This document shows positions 33,647-45,975 of a stretch of DNA of 64,000 nucleotides, piece after piece. Below the pieces are notes generated by a model that saw only the letters and a program-made list of their open reading frames with translations, was not told where the DNA came from and made no database searches. A program made the position numbers and the translations under genes. The DNA comes from Porodaedalea pini (lineage: Eukaryota; Basidiomycota; Agaricomycetes; Hymenochaetales; Hymenochaetaceae): positions 1,364,001-1,428,000 of the forward strand of contig NBAY01000005.1 in assembly GCA_002794775.1 (NCBI GenBank). Reading direction: 5' to 3'. How positions within the stretch are numbered: position 1 is the stretch's first letter; every line of letters starts with the position of its first letter.

Positions 33647-34610
33647 TTCGCACACTGGTTCTGGACTTCGAGAAGCACCTCCTGCTTCAATTATAGACTG
33701 ATCGGACCTGATCTGCACACCCTACACACAGTGTTTCGCCGATTGCAACGTTCCTGGTGGTTGGATTGAGCTGGATCTTTGTTGATTGGAAAATCGGTGT
33801 GTCTGCCGCGTCTCTGCCAAGTTTCGTGCCACCACATCCACTTCCCATCGCACTACACTGCATTCATTCACCACCTGCATCCAAAACCTCTCTATCACCC
33901 ATCACTCAATATTGGCTTGACTGTTCGCACTATACCTTGGCACATTGTTGGGGTTACGTGTGATCTACGTTTGTGCCAACTTACATCGATATTCGACTCG
34001 ATTTGAGTGTGCTGCAACGTTTTACTGAGCAACCACTCTTATTACACTCTGCACTTTGCTGCATCGCGTGGTTATCGCATTTTCTGCGGAACCCTTGGTC
34101 CGATTCTCTCGAAACTTCGTCTGCGTGCTCGTGTTCACGCCTCCTCAGTGTGTGTTGATTTGCATTGCAATCGCACCACTCGTTCTCCCTCAGTGTCCCA
34201 TTTTGCACGGTTACCAGCTCTGGTGTGAGTTGATTAAGGCCCATTTCACCCCATTCTGTTGTTGTTGGATCAGACTAGCCTATCGTCTGTGAAGCTCGAC
34301 TGCTCAGCCTTAGTTCGCTGATTGTGACGCTCTTTTGAGTGTCACTTAAGCCTAGAGCCTCTCTCAGTCAGCGGTGCCTGCGGGGTCTTAGCAGACCAAC
34401 AGACCAGCACTGTCTTGCGGCGACTCTGTGTATACTTCGACGTTTTGAGTGTCTGGTAACCTTCATTGGCTTGCATTGAACTGTCATCTGTAATCGTGTC
34501 ATTGTGGTCTGTACACACTTTCCTTCACTGTGCCCCACTCACACATCCAATTCCTCCCAAACATCACACACACGTTGTACCCATCGTCCCCTACCTACCT
34601 GTGAAACCTC
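33647..34610 (+). other. Long untranslated leader of the inner copia element
   Basis: About 960 bp lie between the primer site and the polyprotein ATG, CT-rich near the end and without a long frame. The outer element keeps the same leader on the minus strand (about 40154-41140), so the length is a family trait. Presumed packaging signals cannot be located by eye. Confidence 0.6.
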
Positions 34611-37600
34611 ATGTCCGAATCTGCCCCTGCCGACTCACTGTCTTCATTTAACAAGTTGGGTGAAGGCAACTATCCTACTTGGAAATTCGACATGCAGGCT
34701 GCCCTTCAGTACAAGAAGCTTTGGCGCCTCGTTTCAGGCAAGGAGTCGAAGCCATCTTCTCCTCCTGATAAAGTCGAACTCTGGGAAGAAAGGGCTGAGC
34801 AAGCAGCTGGCCTTATCTACCAGAAACTCGAAAACAGCATGCAGATTTTGGTACAATCACACATGGGTGACCCTGTAGAGATGTGGAAAGCGCTCAAGAA
34901 ACTGCACAAGCAGGACAACCCAGCTGCACGTTTTATTGCCTATGACGAGTTTTTCGGTATCAGCAAGAAGGAGGATGAGTCTTTGACTGCACTAGTCAGC
35001 AGAGTTGAGCATGGACTTCATAACATCAGAAATACGTGCACTAGCACTCTCAAACTCGAAGAGTTTGAGGATGAGCTTGCATGTGTTGCCCTGGTTCGCT
35101 CCCTGCCTGAAGAGTACTCATCCTTCCGCTCTGCACTCTTGCTCCTGACAGATTTCAAGTTAAAGACGCTTAAGGAAGCATTTATGCAGGAGCAAATGAA
35201 CCGTCAATCGTGTGCTGGTGATCAGTCCATGGCCCTGAAAGCGTCCTCTGCTCCCTCTAAGCCTTCCTCATTGTCTCAGCCTGTTGTCTGCGAATTTTGC
35301 GGCATTAAAGGTCATCCAGAGTCGAAGTGCTTCAAGAGACGTGATGCAATTGAGGCAATTAGGGCCAAGAGGAAGGATAACAAAGGGAAGACTAAGGAGA
35401 AAGCACAATCTGCTCAGCAGGACGACTCCGAGTCTGTCCAATCTGCTGAATTTGCTGGAAATGCAAGTACCCCAGACTTCACCAACCCCCATACACCCCT
35501 CATTCTCGATGCAGGAACTGATTGGATCGTTGATACAGGTGCCACTTGCCACATGACACCCCACCGACACTGGTTTCACAAATATTCACCAAATCGCACC
35601 CCTATACACCTTGCAAACAACGAAATCATCTATTCTGTTGGACTGGGCACAGTGCGATTTCAACCAGTAATCAATGGCAAAGATGGACACTTACTTGAAT
35701 TTGAACGTGTACTTCATGTCCCTGATTTGCGAAACAATCTCCTCTCAGTCCTGTATTTAACTCGTGCCAAATCGTATATTGTCACCATTCAGCGTGATAA
35801 GATTCTATTCAATCGAAATGGCACTCTCCTCTTCACTGCAAATGTCACTCCCAACAATGCTGCATCACTCAATGGCCAAGTCGTACCCATGAGTGCATTC
35901 TCTGCACTTACAAGCACTTGTTCACTTGATTTGACTCTGTGGCATCGACGTTTTGCACACCTACACCATGGTGATGTGAAGAAACTGCTCAATGAGCATC
36001 TAGTTGAGGGAATGGTGATTAAGTCAAAGGACTTGCCAGATCCAATCTGTGAGCCTTGCATTGCAGGCAAACAGCATCGTTCTAATGTCTCAAAACTTGC
36101 ATCGCATCGTGCATCAAGTCTTCTTCAATTGGTTCACTCAGATGTGCATGGTCCTCTTCCCATTCAGTCAAGGAATGGTTACAAGTACTGGATCACCTTC
36201 ATTGATGATTTCAGTCGCTTCTGGGCAGTTTTGCCTTTGAAGAAGAAGAGTGACACTTTTGGCGCTTTTAAGCATTTTAAGGCATATGCAGAGAATCAGT
36301 TGGATTTGAAGATCAAGGCCACTCGTGATGATAAGGGAGGAGAATACATGCCAAAGGAATGGGATCAACTCTGCAAAAATGAAGGCATTCATCGCCAGCA
36401 CACTGTCAGAAATGAACCCCACCAAAACGGTGTTGCTGAACGCGCAAACAGGACGTTAGCTGAGGGCATCACCACTATGCTGAATGAAGCACACTTACCT
36501 GCTACTTTCTGGTGGGATGCAGTTGCTGCTTTTGTTCATGTCCATAATCGCTCTCCTACATCTGCGGTGAATGACAACACACCCTATCAACTCTGGTACA
36601 AGTCTAAACCAGATGTTTCTCATTTTCGCGTTTTTGGCTGCACTTCATATGTGCATGTCCAGAAAGATCAACGCAAACAGTTGCAATCCCATACACAAAA
36701 ATGTGTCTTCCTTGGCTACCCTGCAAATTACAAAGGATGGCTATTCTGGAACCCTGTTACACGCAAGGAGATCATTAGTGACTCTGCTCAGTTTGATGAA
36801 CGCGTGTTTCCAGGCAATTCTAGGACTCCTGTTGATTTGCGGGTACAATCTCCTCCAGAGGCAAAAGATCTGCCAGAACAGGTGGGAGTAGAAAGTGATG
36901 ATGATGATGATGTTCTGCCATCTCCTCCACCTCTTGTTTGTCCAGTGGACCCTCCTGTACCTCCACCAACTCGTTCCCCTTCTCCGCTTGCTTCTGCACG
37001 TAAACACACTGTGTCTCCTCCACCTTCTCAGACTCCTCCTGCTAAGAAACCAAGGAGTGAGCACCCTAATCAGACTCAAACTCCGTCATCAGCTCCTCCT
37101 CCCAGGCCAAAACCACGCACTACCACTGGTGCATGGGACAGAATGATCAATCCACTTATGGATTATCCAGGTCGACGCATTCCTAGACCTGATCCTGTTC
37201 CCATACCTGAGCCTGAAGTTGTGCATCAGCCAGAAATGGATGTGCACATGGAGGATGCTGAACAGCACGATGAACTTGATGTCATGTCTGAAGAGGAGAT
37301 GCAAGCAGAAGCGCTCATGTTCAATGGGCTCATGGACTTTGGCACAAATGCAGGTCTTGAAGACAAGTACATTGCTTTTGATGATGCGTTTGACTATGTC
37401 TTCAAGTCTACAAATCGTCTTGAGCATGTATTCTCTGCAGAAGTGTGCAAGCAATATGGTCCAGAGCCCTACTAGTGGAAGGATATCAAGGGGCGCCCTG
37501 ATGCCCATCTTTGGGAACAGGCTGCAATGGAAGAGTTCATCAGTCTGATTGAGAATGGCACTTTCCAGCCTGTCAGACTTCTAACTGGTCGTAAAACTAT

Positions 37601-39026
37601 TGGTTGTCGCTGGGTGTTCAAACTCAAGCGCAAGGCAGATGGCTCTGTGGACAGGTACAAGGCAAGACTGGTTGCAAAGGGATACTCACAGCGACCAGGA
37701 TTGGAGTTTTCACAGGTGTTTGCACCAACTGCAAAGTGGGCAGCACTACGTGCAATTCTGGCTATAGCTGCACTTGAGGACCTTGAGCTTTACAGTGTAG
37801 ACATCTCCACCACTTTTCTCAATGGTGAGATGGATCATGATGTCTACATGGACCAGCCTGAAGGGTTTGAGGAGTATTATGGCGCTGGATTTGTTCTTAA
37901 GCTAGTAAAGTCTATCTATGGACTGAAACAAGCTGGACGCCAGTGGCACAAGAAACTCGATTCAGTACTGAAGGGTATGGGCTTCCAACTGGTGCGCTGC
38001 GACAACAGTATATGGGTCTATTGCAGAGAGGATGTACGCATTATCATTCCTGTCTATGTTGATGACATGACCATTGCTGCAAAGTCGAAGGAGCAGTACC
38101 AGTTTGTGAAGAGTGAGTTGGAGAAGCACTTCAAGCTACATGACCTCGGGCCAACTTCATTCCTCTTGGGAGTTCACATTGAGCGTGATCGCTCTCAGCA
38201 CTCTTTGTCTATATCTCAGTGCCAGTATATCATTGACATACTTGAGCGTTTTGAACTTAGCAATTGTGGCACTGTGACAACCCCACTACCTGAAGGTCAT
38301 AAGCTTAGCAAGTCCATGGCTCCCAAGAATGATGAAGAGACTGCCTTCATGAAGACTGTTCCTTACAAGCAGTTGGTGGGCGCTCTCATGTATCTTGCTG
38401 TGGCTACACGCCCAGACATTGCTTATGCAGTGGGAGTTCTGGCACGTTTTAGTGCTAATCCTGGCATGGCTCACTGGAAGGCTGCAAAGCACTTGTGTCG
38501 TTACCTTCAAGGTACCAAAGACTACAAGTTGACTTATGCATCTGACCCCAACTCAGCTGAGCTGTTCACCACATTCTCTGATGCAGACCATGGTGGTGAT
38601 GAGGATGATAGGCACTCTACAAGTGGCATGGTGGTTAAAATGGGAACTAGTGCAATCAGTTGGGCAAGTCGGTTGCAAACCATTGTGACTCTCTCTACTA
38701 CTGAGGCAGAATACATTGCTGCTGTACAATCAGGACAAGAGATCATATGGTTGCGCAACTTGCTCACTGAGTTTGGGTATCATTTTGATGCCCCATCTGT
38801 TCTCTATGTTGACAACCAGTCTGCATTAGCAGTTGCCAGAAATCCTGAACATCATGGGCGCATGAAACACCTGGATTTGCGTCATTACTGGCTGAGAGAT
38901 GTGGTTGAAGCAGGCTATGTGGATGTGAGGTACTTGCCCACTAAGTCTATGCCTGCTGATATCATGACCAAAGCCCTTGGGCACTTGAAAGTGGGAGAGA
39001 TGTGTGGGATGTTAGGTCTTAGGTGA
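34611..39026 (+). CDS. Ty1/copia gag-pol polyprotein, one internal stop
   Basis: A single frame of 1471 codons is interrupted only by TAG at 37473-37475, where the sister copy has Gln (EPYQWKDIKG). Order: gag with LGEGNYPTWKFDMQAALQY (residue 20 on) and a CX2CX4HX4C knuckle (CEFCGIKGHPESKC, about 35289-35330). Then protease WIVDTGATCHMTPH (about 35525), the integrase zinc finger LWHRRFAHLHH...CEPC, and the integrase core HSDVHGPLPI, DDKGGEYM, NGVAERANRTLAEG. A Pro/Ser linker with an Asp run follows, then RT with VYVDDMTIAAKS (38053 on) and RNase H with STTEAEYIAAV and DLRHYWLRD. All catalytic residues I can check are present. With identical LTRs this is a recent insertion that is only just disabled. 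Confidence 0.95.
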
Positions 39027-39054
39027 CTTACAGATGTGTCAGATCAGGTGGGAG

Positions 39055-39284
39055 TGTTGGAAGTGTGATTCTGACACTTATTTTATGTTTTCCATGCTTT
39101 TCTTGATTTATTCCCACGCCTCTGTTCGCACATGCGCGCGCATGTGCGAACATCACGTGATTTTTGTCTTATGTAATATTAGCTTCAAAGCGGCTGAGAC
39201 AATGTATGAGTGTCCCTATCTGTTGCACTCATCCATTGGACTCAGGTGTGAAGTGTGACCCCTTTTGGTTCACTGCTGCTAATA
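39055..39284 (+). repeat. 3' LTR of the inner copia element (230 bp)
   Basis: Identical by eye to 33394-39284's first LTR at 33394-33623, including the 30-nt palindrome at 39123-39152. It is preceded by the purine-rich CAGGTGGGAG. The right flank (GTATGGGGGTTGGTG) is internal gag sequence of the outer element and differs from the left flank, so no target duplication is seen. Confidence 0.95.
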
Positions 39285-40153
39285 GTATGGGGGTTGGTGA
39301 AGTCTGGGGTACTTGCATTTCCAGCAAATTCAGCAGATTGGACAGACTCAGAGTCGTCCTGCTGAGCAGATTGTGCTTTCTCCTTAGTCTTCCCTTTCTT
39401 ATCCTTTTTCTTAGCCCTAATTGCATCAATTGCATCACGTCTCTTGAAGCACTTTGACTCTGGATGACCTTTAATGCCACAAAACTCGCAGACAACAGGC
39501 TGAGACAATGAGGAAGGCTTAGAGGGAGCAGAGGACACTTTCAGGGCCATGGACTGATCACCAGCACATGATTGACGGTTCATCTGCTCCTGCATAAATG
39601 CTTCCTTAAGTGTCTTTAACTTGAAATCTGTCAGGAGCAGGAGTGTAGAGCGGAAGGATAAGTACTCTTCAGGCAGGGAGCGAACCAAGGCAACACATGC
39701 AAGCTCATCCTCAAAATCTTCGAGTTTGAGAGTGCTGGTGTGCATATTTCTGATGTTATAAAGTCCATGCTCGACTCTGCTGACTAGTGCAGTCAGAGAC
39801 TCATCCTCCTTCTTGCTGATACCGAAAAACTCGTCATAGGCAATAAAATGTGCAGCTGGGTTGTCCTGCTTGTGCAGTTTCTTGAGCACTTTCCACATCT
39901 CCACAGGGTCACCCATGTGTGCTTGTACCAAAATCTGCATGTTGTTTTCGAGTTTCTGGTAGATAAGGCCAGCTGCTTGCTCAGCCCTTTCTTCCCAGAG
40001 TTCAACTTTAACCTTCGACTCCTTGCCTGAAACGAGGCGAAAAAGCTTCTTGTACTGAAGGGCAGCCTGCATGTCAAATTTCCAAGTGGGATAGTTGTTT
40101 TCACCCAACTTGTTAAACAAAGACAGCGAGTCGGCAGGGGCAGATTCAGACAT
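39285..40153 (-). pseudogene. Outer copia element: gag part
   Basis: The minus strand reads MSESAPADSLSLFNKLGENN onward, colinear with the inner element's gag, with the same zinc knuckle CEFCGIKGHPESKC and a few-residue deletion after SGKESK. It stops at TPDFTNPHT where the inner element's LTR begins. The first part of the protease and the integrase zinc finger is missing between here and 33393. Confidence 0.9.
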
Positions 40154-41140
40154 GATGTTTCACAGGTAGGTAGGGGACAATGGGTATGATGTGTGTGTGA
40201 TGTTTGGGAGGAATTGGATGCGTGAGTGGGGCACAGCGAAGGAAAGTGTGTACAGACCACAATGACACGATTACAGATGACAGTTCAATGCAAGCCAATA
40301 AAGGTTACCAGACACCCAAAACGTCGAAGTATACACAGAGTTGCCGCAAGACAGTGCTGGTCTGTTGGTCTGCTAAGACCCCACAGGCACCGCTGACTGA
40401 GAGAGGCTCTAGGCTTAAGTGACACTCAAAAGAGCGTCACAATCAGCAAACTAAGGCTGAGCAGTCGAGCTTCACAGATGATAGGCTAGTCTGATCCAAC
40501 AACAACAGAATGGGGTGAAATAGGCCTCAATCAACTCACACCAGAGCTGGTAACTGTGCAAAATGGGACACTGAGGGAGAACGAGTGGTGTGATTGCAAT
40601 GCAAATCAACACACACTGAGGAGGTGTGAACACGAGCATGCACACGAAGTTTTGAGAGAATCGGACCACGGGTTCCACAGAAAATGCGACAACCACGCAA
40701 TGCAGCCAAGTGCAGAATGCAATAAGAGTGGATGCTCAGTGAAAACTGTTGCAGCATACTCAAATCGAGTTGAACGTCAATGTAAGTTGGCACGAACGTA
40801 GCTCACACGTAACCCCAATGATAAGCCAAGGTATAGTGCAAACAGTCAAGCCAATATCGAGTGACGGGTGATAGAGGCTTTGGATGCAGGTGATGAATGA
40901 ATGCAGTGTAGTGCGATGGGAAGTGGATGTGGTGGCACGAAACTTGGCAGAGATGTGGCAGACACACCGATTTCCCAATCAACAAAGATCCAGCTTAATC
41001 CAACTACCAGGAACGTTGCAATCGACGAAGCACTGCATGTAGAGTGTGCAGATCAGGTCCAATCAGTCTATAATTGAAGCAGGGGGTGCTTCTCGAAGTC
41101 CAGAACCAGTGTGTGAAGTTAGAGCGCAAGGCTTATAACC
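40154..41140 (-). other. Leader and primer site of the outer copia element
   Basis: It corresponds to 33624-34610 with many C-to-T and G-to-A differences. The primer site next to the LTR reads GGTTATAAGCCTTGCGCTCT on the minus strand, one base changed from the inner element. Confidence 0.7.
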
Positions 41141-41482
41141 TGTTAGCAGCAGTGAACCAAAAGGGTCACACTTCACACCTGAGTCCAATGGATGAGTGCA
41201 ACAGATAGATATATTAATATACAAGTACATACCTGAGTCCAATGGATGAGTGCAACAGATAGGGACACTCATACATGGACTCAGCCGCTTTGAAGGTAAT
41301 ATTATATAATACAAGAAGTCATGTGATGCTCACGGATGGGCACCCATCTGTGAGCAAGAGCGTGGGAATACAAAAATCACATGATGCTCACAGATGGGCA
41401 CCCATCCACAAGCAAGAGCGTGGGAACAAAATAATTAAAGTAAACAAAATACAGAATAAGTGTCAGGATCATACTTCCAATA
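41141..41482 (-). repeat. 5' LTR of the outer copia element (342 bp)
   Basis: Matches 30045-30332 but carries an extra insert of about 53 bp: a second copy of CCTGAGTCCAATGGATGAG plus an AT-rich linker at about 41209-41262. The flank at 41483 (GCGTA) does not match the flank at 30040-30044 (CAAGC), so no target duplication survives. Confidence 0.8.
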
Positions 41483-42957
41483 GCGTATGCATTTTTGTAT
41501 GGAGCGGTGTTGAGTACCGACATCAAAGAAGGGTCCGGTACAGCCACAGATCCTCAGAGGCAGCAGTTCCCGGCCTCGGATTCAGTAAAGTCGTGAGATA
41601 AGCAATTAGAGTTGGTTCGGTACCTCCTCGAACATGGAAGGAAGCCCTCGGAGATCGACGAGAAGCGCTTCCCCTCGTTTGTCTGGTACGCCTCCGGATT
41701 CTTCGTGTGAGCGGGATGACTTTGGCGAAAGACCCGATGAGAGCATCCCCAGTTGGTCATTGAGCCAGAATGCCGGTGGTCGCTTGTTCAGCAGGCTCAT
41801 GATCATCTCAGACACAAGGGGGTGTACTCGGTATGTGCTCAATTGCTGGATTGGTTCTGGTGGCCGTCGATTTCGGAAGACGTCAAATACTTCGTGTGTA
41901 CGTGTCATATCTGTCAGGTGCGCCAGACTACGAAAGTGTTGATACCGCCATTGGTACTGGACATACCGATGTTGTTTGCCTGGATCCACATCAACACGAA
42001 GCACATGCCCGCTTCAGGAGGCTTTCACTACATTGTACATGCACGGTGCTCCTTGTCCAGTTACCCGGAATTCCGACTGTTGTGAAAGCAGACTGGTCAC
42101 ACAATCAGGCAGTTCATTTTTCAGGAATTACTGTGTCGGTACGGCGCGTGTCCCGAACTCGTTACCGACAACAGTACTCCGTTTATCGCTGCGCTTGATT
42201 GGTTGCAGGATCGGTACCACATTTCACACATCAAGATCTCAGCGTATAATTCTCAGGCCAATGGGATTGTCAAACGACAGCATTATGACGTCCAGGAAGC
42301 CTTGATCAAGGCAGCCGATGGGAACACTTCCAAGTGGCATGAGCACGCTTACTCAGTATTCTGGGCCAAGCGCATCACAATCCAGAAATCGACCGGTATG
42401 TCGCCGTACTACATGGTTCATGGAGTTGAGCTGGTACTTCCATTTGATCTTGCCGAGGCCACTTATCTTACTCCACCATTGGATTCCCTGATGCGTACCG
42501 AGGAACTGATAGCGACCTGGGCGTGCCAGTTACAGAAGCGTCTGGCAGACCTCGATAGGATTGCGCAGTTGGTTCGAGATGCTCGACACAAGTACGCTCG
42601 ACAGTTTGCCGAAGTCCATAAGCACGTCATCAAGGACTACAATTTCCAGCCCAGTCGACTTGTACTTGTACAGAACACTCAGATCGAAAAGGAGTTGGAC
42701 TGAAAGACAAAGGCCTGGTACTTAGGACCGTACGTCGTTGTCTGTAGGGCATGTTCCGGAGTGTATATCATCTCGGAACTCAATGGATCGGTTTCCCAGA
42801 TTTGGGTTGCAGCTTTTCGTCTCATTCCTTATTTTCCCCGATCTGACATTTCTGTTCCCCTTGACGAAATCCTTCCACAGGATGATGACGAACATAGCAT
42901 GATGAAGGAAGATCTGGTAGAAGAAGATGGCTCCAAATTGGACTCTGATACCTAGTC
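41483..42957 (+). pseudogene. Ty3/gypsy integrase and C-terminal pol remnant
   Basis: It begins with FPSFVWYASGFF, then the integrase zinc-finger region HDHLRHKGVYSVCAQLLDWF and CTCHICQVRQTTK. The core follows with WIHINTKHMPASGG, ELVTDNSTPFIAALDWLQD and NSQANGIVKRQHYDV. The first catalytic Asp is Asn (INTKHMP) and the catalytic Glu is Lys (GIVKRQ), so the integrase would be dead. The post-core part RLVLVQNTQIEKELD, then a stop, then YIISELNGSVSQIWVAAFRL resembles the C-terminal domain of mushroom gypsy elements. Frameshifts near 41715 and 42083. No RT or LTR is identified. Confidence 0.85.
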
Positions 42958-43383
42958 GCGAATTCTGATTATGTTCACCATCCAAGGTACCGGTACGCAT
43001 ACCAACACATACTGACACCTCTTTATTTTATTATCTTTTAATCAATTATGATCCATTTATGTTTTGACCATGGAACCATTTTAAGTTCTTTCATACAGAA
43101 CGCTTTCTCAATTATCGAAACATTAACTATATGGCATATCTTCGATTTCCCTTCCAGTACATTAGTAAAATCACAAATGGACACTTAAGGACGATCTTTC
43201 TTTTTCTTTTTCTATTCGTTCTTTTGTTTTATCACACTGAAAACTTAATGAAAACAAAGAAAAATCCATATTCAAAAATATATACAAATAAATTACTACA
43301 CTTTGTATTATTTTCCTTTTTTTTCTTTTTCTTTTTTTGTCTGCAGGACCAAGTCGTACCGACGCGTACCGACACGTACCAAC
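42958..43383. other. AT-rich spacer with a T-rich tract
   Basis: It follows the gypsy remnant and ends in a pyrimidine-rich run (about 43305-43340). No gene is recognised. It may be the 3' end of the gypsy element, since GTACC motifs, frequent in the next 4 kb, start here. Confidence 0.4.
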
Positions 43384-45563
43384 TAGTCCTCCTCTTCCCT
43401 AGCACCCCACTTCCCCTTCTCGAGCACCACAAGGCGCGCGCAGATTGAGGCCACTTCAGCCGCCTGATGAGTCGCCTCTGCAGCAAGACAACGCGAGCTA
43501 CGCTCGAGCTCGTGGACATCGCGCACAAGCTCTGCGACGACATGGTCAAACTCGTCCTCAGAGTTGTGCTCCAAGACGAGCTCGTGCAGGTCCTCGTAGG
43601 CGCCGGCGAACCGGCTTGGCCCAGCGATGGGCGGCGAGGCAACACGCACCCTCTGTTGTTGCTTCTGCTGCCACGGTACGCGTGCGGCAGCGGGCCTCGG
43701 TACATGAGGCGGTGGGGACGGCGTGTCCACCATGATCAGAGAGGCCAGCACAGGCGGTGCAGATGACGCGGACAGCTGCGGCTGCTGCTGCTGCCGCGGT
43801 GCCTTGGGCACGGCGCGCGGTACGCCTTTGTCACAGGTGGCGCGTTTCCGCTTTCCACCCGACTTTCCACCCTGGACCTCCTTCACGCATCCCTGGGTTG
43901 CCAGTGAGCATCCCGTCCGCCAGACGACCGTGCAGAGGAAGCAAGCCCTACCAGGCTGCCCCTTGCACACTCTCCCCTGACGCGCGCAGTTTGTGCACAT
44001 CTCCTCAAGAGGGACCGGCAGCAGCCCCGCCCAGCGTAGGCGACCAGTCACCAGGTTAACCAGTTCGACTCCATCGAACATGGTGACTGCGGGACCCGAC
44101 GTACCGTCAGTACATCCCTCGTCTGTGTGGTGGTATGACAGGCCACCACTCTCAGCCTCCATCGGAACCAAATCGGGCTCTGCAGGGGTGAAATGCTCCC
44201 CCTCTTCTTTGACCTGCAGCTCCTGGTGTTGCTTCATGTGAGGGCCCCCACGACCTCGCTCACGTGCTCGATGCGCACCTCCTCCACTCTCCCAATGGCC
44301 ACGCTCATGCGCCCATTGTGTCGCTTCTGCCTTCTTGCGAGCCTCCTCCTGAGCGGCTAACATGGCAGCGAGACCGGCCTCATCTCACGCCCGCTGCTCA
44401 GCTTCGTGCTCCGTGGCTGCCTCCATCTCGAAGAATAGACCCCCAGGTGCATTTGCTGGGGGTGGGACACTCATCGCTACACTCGGCGCGGATTGTTGCT
44501 GCTGCTGTTGCCATAGCGGCTCTTCGCATTGTCCGGTACGCATTGCGTCCTTGTCGTCAGACGCGATTTTGATGGTGATACGCCATCGCCACTTGTCGGC
44601 ACCTGTCTGCTGTTGCTGTTGTGCCGACGGGGTGTCACCGGTACACGGTACGCCAGACTCCTCTTCATGCATTGTGCTCGCCTCAACTTCACGTGGACCC
44701 ATCTGCTGTTGCTGTTGCGCAGATGCGGTACCATTGGTACATGGGACGGCGCACTCCTCCTCCTTGATCTCACGCTCCTTGACTTCGGGTGGACCAGGCG
44801 TTTCAAGACGTTTGATGAATGCCTCGACTGCCAGTACAGCTGATGGGACCCCAACGAAGCGTGGTTGCACCTCACGCTCCACGGGGTAGGCGAACTTATA
44901 CCCATACCCATCGGGTATGAGTACGCGCTCGAGCTCTCCGCTGATGTACGGTATGTCGTCCGGCCAGTCCACGACTGGTATGATGACTCCCTTACCCCAG
45001 TACTTGGTGAGGTCGACTGTCTGGTGGTCGGTGAAATACCGACCGTAGAGCTGGTCAGCAGTAGGCTTGTCAAGCCCATCCAGCACCCCCACCATATCTC
45101 CTTCCAGACCCACGTGACCAGGAGGTACGTCCGCAGATTGGACGCGATCAGGTGGCGCTTCGCTGGCACCACGGAGTCCCAGTAGAGCTGGTAGTAGCTC
45201 TCCAGGGTGCACTATTTCGAGTCGGTCAGCTCGGTACGTGTGCTTGATTGAGTTTTGAGGACTCACCTTTGTGCCGTATGCCCACTCGGCCCACTTCCAC
45301 CGTTCCCTGATCTCGTGACCCCGACTCCCCGCCAGTAACGTCTCCCGCCATTTCATGTACCACCCAAGGCAGCATTGCATGTACCGGTCGATGACGACTA
45401 GCCGTTCCTCGATCTCGCGGGTGTCCCGCATGATCTTCTCGTGCTCGATGGTGTCGATGTTGTCGATGTACCCCGGTACGCGGGGTGCCTTGCGTGCCAG
45501 CCAAGGCGGCGCCGTGTTGTGGTTGTTGCTGCTGCTGCTGCCGCAGTGCGGAGACGACATGGT
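43384..45563 (-). pseudogene. Repeat-associated protein with Cys6 cluster and poly-Gln runs, one TGA
   Basis: One minus-strand frame spans the whole feature, from MSSPHCGSSSSNNHNTAPPW to KGKWGAREEED, about 726 codons, broken only by TGA at 44385-44387. Parts: an N-terminal helix region with YIDNIDTIEHEKIMRDTREI, CLGWYMKWRETLL and ERWKWAEWAYGTKV; DQLYGRYFTDHQTVDLTKYW and PVVDWPDDIPYISGELERVL; poly-Gln runs; a charged coiled coil; VTMFDGVELVNLVTGRLRWA; and a CX2CX6CX7CX2CX7C cluster starting CTNCARQGRVC. The family is a familiar multicopy one in mushroom genomes, often near gypsy elements, with no known role. The Cys cluster suggests nucleic-acid or zinc binding. Gag-like function is possible but unproven. 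Confidence 0.65.
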
Positions 45564-45716
45564 TGGAAGAAGCAGGAGAAAAACCCATTGGTATGTCCAC
45601 TTTTCCAATGCCCTCTCATGTGTCCTGACACACGTGATCAATGTGATCTTCTCGTGCGTATCAGAAGAAGAGAAGGTGTGACTGGGGACAGTCATGATTT
45701 AAATGCCCTGGGAGAT

Positions 45717-45975
45717 GTAGAGCCGTGCCAGTCGTCCCATCACCACCGATCACTCCAGAAGCACTCGAGAACTGGTTCCAACGCATACCGATCAGTACCG
45801 GACTGAATCTGATCGGTCCAGTTTCGAATCAGAACCCCGTGATTGCATCAGCAACACATTCCAAGATCTCTGAATGCATGACAGAACGTACCGGAGATCT
45901 TATCTGAATGATTTGGGATGCGGTCACATGGAGCATACAGCCAAGACGCGTACCGGACTGCTGTCTGACAATAGG
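45717..45975. repeat. Left arm of a 250-bp inverted repeat
   Basis: GCCGTGCCAGTCGTCCCATC through GACGCGTACCGGACTGCTGTC matches the reverse complement of 46764-47015 with scattered substitutions. It lies upstream of the Cys-cluster gene. Confidence 0.75.

Noticed and set aside
36571..36891. Out-of-frame open frames inside the copia polyprotein, and their complements at 32499-32819
   Set aside because: They overlap conserved integrase and linker sequence in another frame and recur only because the element is present twice.
36895..37146. Open frame starting with a run of Met residues
   Set aside because: It is the shifted reading of the GAT repeat that encodes the Asp run in the copia linker.
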